A stretch of 64,000 nt of DNA from Burkholderiaceae bacterium (GTDB taxonomy: Bacteria; Pseudomonadota; Gammaproteobacteria; Burkholderiales; Burkholderiaceae_D). The translations under genes and the position numbers were made by a program. The notes beneath the pieces are model-generated. The model saw only the letters and a program-made list of their open reading frames with translations. It did not search any database and was not told the origin of the DNA. Below, piece by piece: positions 8,765 to 16,348 of the stretch (position 1 is its first letter; each line of letters starts with the position of its first letter). Location of the stretch: the NCBI GenBank assembly GCA_031291325.1, contig JARLJG010000066.1, forward strand, positions 1 to 64,000, in the 5' to 3' direction.

Positions 8765-10633
8765 ATGTCCAAGCCACCCGCCAGTCCTCGAATCCCGCCC
8801 AATTCGCCAACCGACGTAGATTGTCTGCGCACACGCCTGCGCGAGGCCGAGGAAACCCTGGACGCGATCCGATACGGCCGCGTCGACGCGCTGGTGGTAT
8901 CCAAAAACGACGAAGAGAATATCCTCACCTTGCAGGACGCCGAACATACCTATCGCCTGATGGTCGAGGCAATGAACCAGGGAGTGATCACACTGGCAGC
9001 CGACGGCACGATATTGTATTGCAATCGCTGCTTCGCCGACATGCTGAAAATACCGCTGGAAGAGGTCGCCGGCAAGCGCTTGCAGACCTATGTCGCCCCA
9101 GCCGATATCGTCACGATCAACGACATGTTGCGTGGAGCCGAAATGCAAAAGGCCGAGATTTGGTTGCTGGACGCACATGGCGAGAAGCTGCCGATTTTCC
9201 TGTCTCCGAAAATCTTGCTGATCAAAGGAGATTTGGCGGTCATTTACATGGTCGCGATGGATTTGACTTCTCATAAGCAATACGAAGCCAGATTGGAGTA
9301 TCAGGCCAACTACGATGCATTGACGGGATTGGCAAACCGGAATCGATTGCATGACCGCCTTAAACAGGCGATCGTGTCGGCAGAGCGCTATAAACACCAG
9401 GTCGCCGTTGCCTTTATCGACCTTGACCATTTTAAATTCATCAATGACAGCCTTGGCCATCATGTCGGCGATCGGGTGCTCGTCGAGGTCGCCGCGCGCC
9501 TGCAATCCTGCGTGCGCGAAAACGATACGATCGCGCGCCACGGCGGCGACGAATTCGTTGTCGTGATCGATCATTCCGACGAGGCCGTCATTTCCTCGCT
9601 GATGCCGCGAATACTCGACAGCATTGCACAACCGGTCATGGTTGAAGACCGGGAGTTGCAGGTCACCTGCAGCATCGGTTTCAGCCTCTACCCTATCGAT
9701 GGCCACGACGCTGGCACGTTGTTGAAAAATGCCGATGCGGCGATGTATCGCGCCAAGGAGCAGGGGCGCAACAACATGCAATTTTATACCGAAGAGCTGA
9801 ATGAGAAGATCGGTGCAAGACTGCGGATGGAATCGATGTTGCGGCGCGCGCTGGAACGCGGAGAATTCTATCTGAATTTTCAGCCGCAAGTCGCATTGCG
9901 GACCGGTTGCGTGGTTGGCGTGGAAGCGCTGATTCGATGGAATCACGAATTGGAAGGGATCATTCCGCCAGCCGACTTTATTCCGCTGGCCGAGGAACTG
10001 GGCCTGATAGTGCCCATCGGCGAATGGGTGCTTCTAACGGCCTGCAAGCAAATGAAAGCATGGCAAGATTCCGGCTTGCCGATGATTAGCGTTGCGGTCA
10101 ATCTATCCGCTCGTCAATTCAAGCAGAAGGATTTGGTGGAGACGATTGCGCGGGTGCTGCAAGAGACCGGCTTGGCGCCGTGCTATCTGGACATCGAACT
10201 GACGGAAAGCATGGTGATGTATAACGTCGAGTCGGCGGTCACGACACTGCGCAAACTGCGGGATATGGGGATCAAGCTGTCGATTGACGATTTCGGCACC
10301 GGCTATTCGAGCCTGAATTACTTGAAACGCTTTCCGATCAACGTGCTCAAGATCGATCAATCGTTCGTCAGAGATATTGCAAGCGACGCCGGCGATGCTG
10401 CCATTACGCGTTCCATCATTGCGCTGGCGCATAGTTTGAAACTCCAGGTGATTGCGGAAGGCGTTGAAACCGAAGAGCAGTTGAACTATCTTGCCCAGCA
10501 TCATTGCGATGTCATACAAGGTTATTTCTTTAGCCGCCCGCTGTCGGCGGCCGCTTGCGAGCTGTTTCTTCAGCAGGACAAGAAATTGCCGCAGTCATGG
10601 GGAGACCGGCCGCTGCCGGACCATCATTATTGA
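8765..10633 (+). CDS. PAS-GGDEF-EAL bifunctional c-di-GMP enzyme
   Basis: The protein has 622 residues: an N-terminal helical stretch, a PAS domain (~55-165), GGDEF (~175-335) and EAL (~350-605). GGDEF is intact near 260, preceded by the inhibitory-site motif REND at the canonical spacing. EAL reads VEALIRW near 387, with later signatures [16 protein letters not shown] and AEGVET. Both cyclase and phosphodiesterase activity are possible. The ATG at 8765 has GGAGAG 7 nt upstream. A GTG at 8645 overlapping the kaiB-like stop would add 40 residues of unconvincing composition. Gene order makes it the likely output of the KaiC/KaiB pair. Confidence 0.88.
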   Translation: MSKPPASPRIPPNSPTDVDCLRTRLREAEETLDAIRYGRVDALVVSKNDEENILTLQDAEHTYRLMVEAMNQGVITLAADGTILYCNRCFADMLKIPLEEVAGKRLQTYVAPADIVTINDMLRGAEMQKAEIWLLDAHGEKLPIFLSPKILLIKGDLAVIYMVAMDLTSHKQYEARLEYQANYDALTGLANRNRLHDRLKQAIVSAERYKHQVAVAFIDLDHFKFINDSLGHHVGDRVLVEVAARLQSCVRENDTIARHGGDEFVVVIDHSDEAVISSLMPRILDSIAQPVMVEDRELQVTCSIGFSLYPIDGHDAGTLLKNADAAMYRAKEQGRNNMQFYTEELNEKIGARLRMESMLRRALERGEFYLNFQPQVALRTGCVVGVEALIRWNHELEGIIPPADFIPLAEELGLIVPIGEWVLLTACKQMKAWQDSGLPMISVAVNLSARQFKQKDLVETIARVLQETGLAPCYLDIELTESMVMYNVESAVTTLRKLRDMGIKLSIDDFGTGYSSLNYLKRFPINVLKIDQSFVRDIASDAGDAAITRSIIALAHSLKLQVIAEGVETEEQLNYLAQHHCDVIQGYFFSRPLSAAACELFLQQDKKLPQSWGDRPLPDHHY

Positions 10634-10711
10634 ACTTCGACGACGATGCCGGTATGCCACCCGAATCGGCGTGACAGTCGAAGCTGCCGCCCAAACAATC
10701 CCGCAACAAGC

Positions 10712-11221
10712 TCAATGGCCGTCCTGCACCACGCTGCGCAACGCCACCTCCGCCACCGGCGCGGCGGTCATCGCCTGCAATTGCGTCGGCGTCAGGTTGA
10801 AGACCGCGTGCGGATGGCCGGCGGCGACCCAGATGCTGGGTAGCAGAAGCAAGTCGCTGTCGATCAGGATGTGCGACTTTTCGGCGTGGCCGATCGGGCA
10901 CACGCCGCCGATCGCGTAGCCGATGCGTTGCCTGACGAATTTGGCGTCGGCCTTGCCGATCGGGCCGACGATGGCGGCGACCTTGGCTTCATCGACGCGA
11001 TTGGCGCCGCTGGCAATCACCATCACCGCCGCATCGTCAGACAGGCGGCGGAAGACGATCGATTTGGCGATTTCGGCGACCGCGCAGCCGAGACCGGCAG
11101 CCGCTTCAGCGGAGGTCTTGCCGCTGGCTGGCAACATCACGACCGGCTTGTCGTGGCCCATGTTTTGCAAAAGTTGCGCGACGCGTTGCGCGCTTTCGGG
11201 AAGTTGCTTGTCGATTTCCAT
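10712..11221 (-). CDS. YbaK/aminoacyl-tRNA deacylase-domain protein
   Basis: The 169-residue protein has the YbaK/ProX-type fold: AEIAKSIVFR (with the family's conserved Lys), VIASGANRVDE, a Gly-rich GYAIGGVCPIGH and a C-terminal strand region. Members hydrolyse mischarged aminoacyl-tRNAs, such as Cys-tRNA-Pro or Ala-tRNA-Pro; the substrate here is unknown. The start at 11221 was chosen because it matches the family N-terminus. The frame is open for 32 more codons upstream, through an 11-bp tandem duplication. It converges with the GGDEF/EAL gene and is divergent from the Ser/Thr kinase gene. Confidence 0.85.
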   Translation of the reverse strand: MEIDKQLPESAQRVAQLLQNMGHDKPVVMLPASGKTSAEAAAGLGCAVAEIAKSIVFRRLSDDAAVMVIASGANRVDEAKVAAIVGPIGKADAKFVRQRIGYAIGGVCPIGHAEKSHILIDSDLLLLPSIWVAAGHPHAVFNLTPTQLQAMTAAPVAEVALRSVVQDGH

Positions 11222-11224
11222 GGA

Positions 11225-11246
11225 TTTTCGCTTGATTTTCGCTTGA
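11225..11246. repeat. Perfect 11-bp tandem duplication
   Basis: TTTTCGCTTGA occurs twice without a gap, just upstream of the deacylase start on the minus strand. It looks like a recent slippage duplication in the leader. No ribosome-binding site is evident there. Confidence 0.8.
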
Positions 11247-11331
11247 TACGGGTTTGACGATGCTGCAAACTGATAAGCTGCCCTTGAGTTCTTTATCATA
11301 CAATGCCGTGTTTGCAAATTAGTTGCTGAGG

Positions 11332-12588
11332 ATGAAACATTTAAACAAATACCAAATCCGCGAGCGCCTGGGGGGCGGCGCGACGTCCGATGTCTACCTG
11401 GCCTACGATCCGTTTTTGCAGGTCAACGTCGCGCTCAAGGTCATCAAGCCCGATATCTTGCGCGACCCCGAGCACGGCAAGCGCGTGCGCCACATGTTCA
11501 TGAACGAAGCGCGGCTGGTGCGCGAGCTGCAGCATCCCAACATCATGGCGATCCTCGATGCCGTCTACGACGACGAAAGCGCCTACCTGGTGCTGGAGTT
11601 CGTCGACGGCAAGCCGTTGTCGAATTATATTGCGCCCGACACGCTGTTGCCGGTCGCGACCGTGTTGCAGGTGGCCTTCAAATGTTGCATGGCGATGGAA
11701 TATGCCAGCGGGTTGGGCTTGATCCACCGCGACTTGAAGCCGAAGAACCTGTTGTTGACGCGTGCCGGCGATTTGAAGATCAGCGATTTCGGCGCCGCGC
11801 ACTTCATCGACAGCGAGGCGACCCAGCTCTCGGGCATGGTCGGCAGCCCGCAATACATGTCGCCCGAACAAATCGCCGAACGCGAGTTGGATACCCGCTC
11901 CGACATATTTTCGCTCGGCGTGGTGCTCTACGAGTTGCTGGTCGGGCGGCGTCCGTTCGAGGCCGACAACCTGATGGCCTTGCTGTACCAAATCACGCAG
12001 GTGCCGCACCGGCCCTTGAAGGCGCGCCGCGCCAGATTGCCGGAGGCGCTGGAACAGATCGTCGATACCGCGCTGCAGAAGGATCCGCAACACCGCTTCC
12101 AGTCGTGGAGCGCCTTCGCCGAGAGCTTGCTGGCAATCGACGCTTCGCTCACGGTCGCGCAAGACGATGTCGCCGACCGGGAAAAATTCATGGTGTTGCG
12201 CAAGAATCCATTCTTTGCCTCCTTTCGCGACGCGCAGATCTGGCAGACCTTGCGCGTGGCGCGCTGGTATCGCTTGAAGGCCGGCACGGTCTTGATGGAT
12301 GAGGAGCAGGCCGGCAATTCCTTTTCTGTCCTGATCCAGGGCGAGGTCGTCGTCAGCCGTCACGGCACGATATTGACGCGCATGCAAGCCGGGGAATGCA
12401 TGGGCGAAATGGCCTTCCTGACGCCGGACGAGCCGGTGCGCAGCGCCACCATCACGGCGGCGACCCCGGTCGTCATCTTGAAAATGACGCGCGCCGCGCT
12501 GGAAGGGGCCGGCATGGATTTGCGCGTGCAATTCGAGCGGCGCTTTTTGAAGATTCTGGTGGATCGGCTGCGCGCGGCTAATCTGTGA
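11332..12588 (+). CDS. Ser/Thr protein kinase fused to a cyclic-nucleotide-binding domain
   Basis: The protein has about 418 residues. The N-terminal kinase domain (~5-265) has a Gly loop (LGGGATSDVY), the ATP Lys in ALKVI, catalytic HRDLKPKN, SDFG and SPQYMSPEQ, so an active kinase is expected. The C-terminal part (~280-415) has a cyclic-nucleotide-binding/Crp-like beta-roll, with GTVLMDEEQAGNSF and GECMGEMAFLT forming the phosphate-binding cassette. The domain could make the kinase responsive to cAMP, c-di-GMP or another ligand. No transmembrane segment is seen. The ATG at 11332 is favoured over a TTG three codons earlier. It is cytoplasmic and appears monocistronic. Confidence 0.88.
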   Translation: MKHLNKYQIRERLGGGATSDVYLAYDPFLQVNVALKVIKPDILRDPEHGKRVRHMFMNEARLVRELQHPNIMAILDAVYDDESAYLVLEFVDGKPLSNYIAPDTLLPVATVLQVAFKCCMAMEYASGLGLIHRDLKPKNLLLTRAGDLKISDFGAAHFIDSEATQLSGMVGSPQYMSPEQIAERELDTRSDIFSLGVVLYELLVGRRPFEADNLMALLYQITQVPHRPLKARRARLPEALEQIVDTALQKDPQHRFQSWSAFAESLLAIDASLTVAQDDVADREKFMVLRKNPFFASFRDAQIWQTLRVARWYRLKAGTVLMDEEQAGNSFSVLIQGEVVVSRHGTILTRMQAGECMGEMAFLTPDEPVRSATITAATPVVILKMTRAALEGAGMDLRVQFERRFLKILVDRLRAANL

Positions 12589-12617
12589 TTATGTAGGTGC
12601 CCGGTGTCGCCGCCGAC

Positions 12618-13643
12618 TCAGGCCGCGCCGGCAAAAAACCGATCGACCGTTTGCTGGAATTCGCGCTTGGTGGTCACGCGGTAAAACAGGCTGGCGTAGG
12701 GGAAGGCGCGCCGCGCCGCGCCAAGGCGGATCGTGCGTTCCGGGTCGGTGGTGAGGAGCACGATGTTCTTGCCGTCGTCGTCGATCGGCACGCATTGATT
12801 GTCTTCGGTGAATTCGCGCGTGATTTTCTTGATCGCCTGCTCCGGTATCTTGCGTTGCGGCTGCCAGCTTTCATAGGGCAGTTTATAGGTCTTGGCCAGC
12901 GCTTCGCCGACCGCTGCCAGCGCAACCTGAAACTCGTCGATCAGCACGTCCTCGACATCGCGGCTCTGGCGTCGCGCGGAACGGGTGGCCAGCTCGAACT
13001 CGGCTTGCGAGATGACCGCATCGGCAATCAACGCATCGTACTTCGAGGTCGGCGGCGCTGGCGGCTTCATGCGCTGCGCATAGGCAATCGCCAGGGTTTC
13101 GGCAAGTTCGGCGATGCCTTCTTCGTCGGCGGCGGTAAACGAGCTGTCGTTGCGATTGTTGAGCAGCTGGATCACGCCCAGCAAGTCGGTGGAATGAGGC
13201 CTGAAAATCGGCGCGGCCAGCATTTGCCTGGTGCGATAGCCGGTGATCTGGTCGACTTCGCGGCTGAAGTGCAAGTCTTCGGCAAGCTTGCGCAGTTCGG
13301 CGTTGTCGTAGACATCGCGGATGCGCACGGTGCGCCCGCTGAGTGCGACCCAGCCGGCGATGCTGGCGGCACTGACCGGCAGCACCAGGTCCTTGTCGGA
13401 TTCGATCCCGGTCTTGATTTTCGAATAAATGAATTTCTTGTCGGCGGCCAGCGCGAACAGGGTCAGGCGGTCGCAATTGAACAGGTCGCAGATATTGCCC
13501 GACATCTCCAGCATGAGCTGATCGAGGTTGGCGGTGGAGTGGATGCGATTGGTGACGATCTGCAGCTTGCGCGAAAAGTTCAGGCTGCGCGCGATTTCGT
13601 CGGCGGCGGTGTCCTTGCTTTTTTTGGAGAAAAACCAGCCCAT
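12618..13643 (-). CDS. GAF-domain protein with type II secretion GspE N-terminal-like region
   Basis: The protein has 341 residues. A GAF domain (~25-190) contains CNRLTLFA-like and DLLGVIQLLNN strands. The C-terminal half (~205-335), with DVLIDEFQVALAAVGEALAKTYKLPYE-type sequence, resembles the N-terminal (T2SSE_N/MshEN) domain of secretion ATPases, which binds c-di-GMP in some family members. The start at 13643 (MGWFFSKK) has AAGGGA upstream; the frame extends 23 codons further but without support. It converges with the kinase gene. The function is unknown, and a ligand-sensing adaptor is a reasonable guess. Confidence 0.75.
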   Translation of the reverse strand: MGWFFSKKSKDTAADEIARSLNFSRKLQIVTNRIHSTANLDQLMLEMSGNICDLFNCDRLTLFALAADKKFIYSKIKTGIESDKDLVLPVSAASIAGWVALSGRTVRIRDVYDNAELRKLAEDLHFSREVDQITGYRTRQMLAAPIFRPHSTDLLGVIQLLNNRNDSSFTAADEEGIAELAETLAIAYAQRMKPPAPPTSKYDALIADAVISQAEFELATRSARRQSRDVEDVLIDEFQVALAAVGEALAKTYKLPYESWQPQRKIPEQAIKKITREFTEDNQCVPIDDDGKNIVLLTTDPERTIRLGAARRAFPYASLFYRVTTKREFQQTVDRFFAGAA

Positions 13644-14266
13644 TTTGTTTCCCTTCGCCGTTTCATGGTTGGATAGCTCGCCGGGCAGTGTAAACCACCG
13701 GATGCCGTCCATGCAGCGCTTTCAAGGGAGATGTTGTTTATTTGGTCAAGCCTGCATGCGTCTTGACCTCCGGCAAAGTCGGCAAGACTATCGCTCACAC
13801 AGGACTGGCTCGCATTCTTGCTACAGCGCGCATCATAATATCCAGGTAACTGATCCGTATCCTGCGCTCGGCGAGAATCGGCGCGCGCAAGAAGATTTGG
13901 TTCATCTGAGTATTTCGTGTGTAAAAGCGTTTGCACAACCCCGCGTTCCCTTACCCACAAAAAAGTCGGAACAACCAAAGATTTTATACAGGTAGCAGCA
14001 AGCAAACTCAATTTCAGAGGCCGTGTTGCTGCAAATCGAGAGATTGGAAGAACAGAATGGCTAAAATGACATTAACCTTGTATATTAGCGTGGTTTCTCA
14101 GGTGGTGCAGAAGTAAACAATCCTTCCAAATCCGCAGCGGGAGGGGGCGATGGCGGGCGCGCAACGGGCGATACGATGGATGCTTTCGGCAAATATCGCG
14201 CCGGGCTGCGGATTGGGAGGCGTTGGAATTATCTATTTTGCAATCTCAATCTTTCAGGGGGTAAAA
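13644..14266. other. Intergenic region with no supported gene
   Basis: About 620 bp, more AT-rich than the flanking genes, containing no frame I would defend. It presumably carries the promoters of the GAF gene (minus) and of the secreted protein (plus). A strong ribosome-binding-like GGGAGGGGG at about 14,140 precedes an ATG at 14150 in frame with the next gene. Confidence 0.45.
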
Positions 14267-14551
14267 ATGTTCAAACGTGTTTTTTTCGCTGTTGCGACAA
14301 TTGCCGTATTAACGAGTTCAACTGTGCGCGCAGCCGATGAAAGGTTTTGCCGGGATTATGCGCGCGTCGCTGTCGACCAAGCGCACCGAGCGGAACGTCA
14401 TGGGCGCTGCGACCGCGCGCGTCGCGAAAATCCGGCGCGCTGGCAGGGCGATTTCCGTGGGCATTACGACTGGTGCCGTGGCGTGCACCGCGATAACGCC
14501 GAAGCCGAACGCGCCGAACGCGACCGCACCCTCGATTACTGCGCGCGCTAA
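14267..14551 (+). CDS. Small secreted four-cysteine protein
   Basis: The 94-residue product begins with a typical signal peptide (MFKRVFFAVATIAVLTSSTVRA) cleaved before about residue 24. The mature part of about 72 residues is very Arg-rich and has four Cys (in FCRDYA, GRCDRA, DWCRG, DYCAR), probably forming two disulfides in the periplasm. The pattern of Cys and Trp residues matches a widespread uncharacterised secreted family. An in-frame ATG at 14150 with a strong ribosome-binding site would add 39 residues before the signal peptide, so the true start is uncertain. No function is known to me. Confidence 0.6.
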   Translation: MFKRVFFAVATIAVLTSSTVRAADERFCRDYARVAVDQAHRAERHGRCDRARRENPARWQGDFRGHYDWCRGVHRDNAEAERAERDRTLDYCAR

Positions 14552-14796
14552 CGAGCGTTTTTTGCCGGAACGGCGTGGCCGGTCGTCAATCGGTTGCGCC
14601 GCGCTTGCGCGATCGTCCCGGTTGGCTTGACTGATTGTCCAAGTTCTTCCAATTTCATGCGTAGGTGAGCGCGAGCATCGAAGTCGGCGCTATCTGCATC
14701 GCCGGCACTCATTTAGCTGTTTTCACAATGCTGTTTGGTTCGGCCTTTGCGGTTGCTGGCATAATAGGATCCATTCCGTCCAAGTCTGTGCAGCCG

Positions 14797-15993
14797 ATGA
14801 TCCACACGAATTGCTCCTTTCGCACTGCGACTGCCGCCGAGCTGGCCGCAGCATTGCAAGATGCCCGCGAGTATACGCTGGCGCTGTTCGAGAGCCTGGC
14901 GGCTGCCGGCCTGGATTATACGGAGAAGGTGCCGCGCCTGCCGTACCTCAATCCGCCGCTGTGGGAGCTTGGGCATATCGCCTGGTTTGCCGAATGGTTC
15001 GTGCTGCGCGAGGCTGAATCCAGCAACCCGGCTGCCGCCCGCCGCACTTCCTTATTGACCAAGGGCGACGACTGGTTCGACGCCAATACCGTGCCGCATC
15101 GGTCGCGCTGGGGGCTCGGCCTGCCCAGCACCGGCGCGCTGAAAACCTATTGCCGCGAAGTGCTCGACCGCGTGCAAGACAAATTGAGCCGCGCTGCCGG
15201 CGACGATCGGTCGCTATACCCGTATCGGCTGGCGCTGGCGCACGAAGACTTGCGCGGCGAAGGCTTGCTCGCCGCATTGCAGACTCTGTCGGTGATCTTG
15301 CCGTCGCGCCTGGTGCTGCGCGGGATTCCGTCGTGGGCGCAGGGCGAAATCCGCTTTCCCGGCGGCACCGCCCAGTTGGGCGCGCCGCCAGGGGAGGGCT
15401 TCGTCTTCGACAATGAAAAATGGGCGCATCCGTGCTACGTGCCGACCTTCACGATGGATTCGACGCTGGTATCGAATGCGCAATTTACCGAATTCATCGA
15501 AGACGGCGGCTACCAGCATCCGCAATACTGGACCCCCGCCGGCCGCGCCTGGTTGATGGCGCAAGAGTGCTCGGCCCCGCGCGACTGGATTCGCGAAGGC
15601 AGCCGCTGGCGCTGCGAACGGTTCGCGCTGCGTTTTGCGATTGGCGGCGACGAGCCGGTGCGCCACGTCTGCCTGTTTGAGGCGCAGGCCTACTGCGCAT
15701 GGGCCGGACGACGCCTGCCGACCGAGGCGGAATGGGAATATGCGGCGCTATCCGGCCATCCGGCGCTGCGCTGGGGCGACCTGTGGGAATGGACTTGCAC
15801 GCCCTTCGAGCCGTATCCCGGTTTTGCCGCCGATGCCTGGCGCGAGTATTCGGAGCCGCGCTTCGCTTCGCACCAGGTCGTGCGCGGCGCGTCGTTCGCC
15901 ACGCCATTGCGAATGCGCTCGCCGAAATTCCGCAATTTTGCATTGCCGGAGCGCAGCCAGATGTTCGTCGGGTTTCGCACCTGCTCACTATAG
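14797..15993 (+). CDS. EgtB/SenA-family (DinB-like plus FGE-sulfatase) enzyme
   Basis: The protein has about 398 residues. The N-terminal DinB_2-like domain (~10-150) carries ELGHIAWFAEWF and, where the family has the iron-binding HX3HXE motif, HEDLRGE, so the second His is Arg. The C-terminal formylglycine-generating-enzyme-like domain has RLPTEAEWEYAA, LWEWT and VVRGASF. Relatives are the ergothioneine sulfoxide synthase EgtB and the selenoneine synthase SenA; the betaproteobacterial look favours SenA. No egtD, senB or senC lies nearby, so the pathway cannot be assigned. The start is uncertain; a GTG at 14665 is the longest option. Confidence 0.75.
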   Translation: MIHTNCSFRTATAAELAAALQDAREYTLALFESLAAAGLDYTEKVPRLPYLNPPLWELGHIAWFAEWFVLREAESSNPAAARRTSLLTKGDDWFDANTVPHRSRWGLGLPSTGALKTYCREVLDRVQDKLSRAAGDDRSLYPYRLALAHEDLRGEGLLAALQTLSVILPSRLVLRGIPSWAQGEIRFPGGTAQLGAPPGEGFVFDNEKWAHPCYVPTFTMDSTLVSNAQFTEFIEDGGYQHPQYWTPAGRAWLMAQECSAPRDWIREGSRWRCERFALRFAIGGDEPVRHVCLFEAQAYCAWAGRRLPTEAEWEYAALSGHPALRWGDLWEWTCTPFEPYPGFAADAWREYSEPRFASHQVVRGASFATPLRMRSPKFRNFALPERSQMFVGFRTCSL

Positions 15994-16312
15994 GACAGCT
16001 CTAAAAATTGCCAAAAGCGCCCAATCTCGCGTCTGCGGTGCAGGGTGCACCCAAAGCAATCGCATGAAGGGGGAAAGACGCCACGCAAGCAAAACGTAAT
16101 CCGTCGTTCCCGCGAAAGCGGGAACCCATACTGAGTTAATTCGGGTTAATTTCCTATGGATTCCCGCTTTCGCGGGAACGACGGAGATTTTAATTGCGCT
16201 CATGAAATAATAATGCGACGCAATTCCCTTCATGCAATCGCCCCGAGGGTGTCCCTGCGTACATACCCTTCGACGCGCCGTTGGACACTTTGGGCAATTT
16301 TTAGAACTGCCC
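15993..16312. repeat. MITE-like palindromic element, copy 1, interrupted by a REP element
   Basis: The ends are inverted repeats with a CTAAAAATTG core (15993-16018 and about 16288-16312). Inside them lies the separate REP-like inverted repeat 16101-16184. The element starts at the last base of the EgtB/SenA gene stop codon. Related elements occur at 32340-32459 and 56041-56162. Confidence 0.65.
16101..16184. repeat. REP-like inverted repeat, copy 1
   Basis: Arms 16101-16130 and 16155-16184 match at 29 of 30 positions. Each arm itself contains the hairpin CCCGCGAAAGCGGG. The same element recurs at 39156-39238 (degenerate) and 44529-44618 (perfect). Confidence 0.85.
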
Positions 16313-16348
16313 TTCAACCTAACTATAACTATGGAGACTGTTACCGCT

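Noticed and set aside
14058..14116. Short peptide frame (about 19 codons) with a GGAAG site
   Set aside because: Too short to support, and no similarity or context suggests translation.
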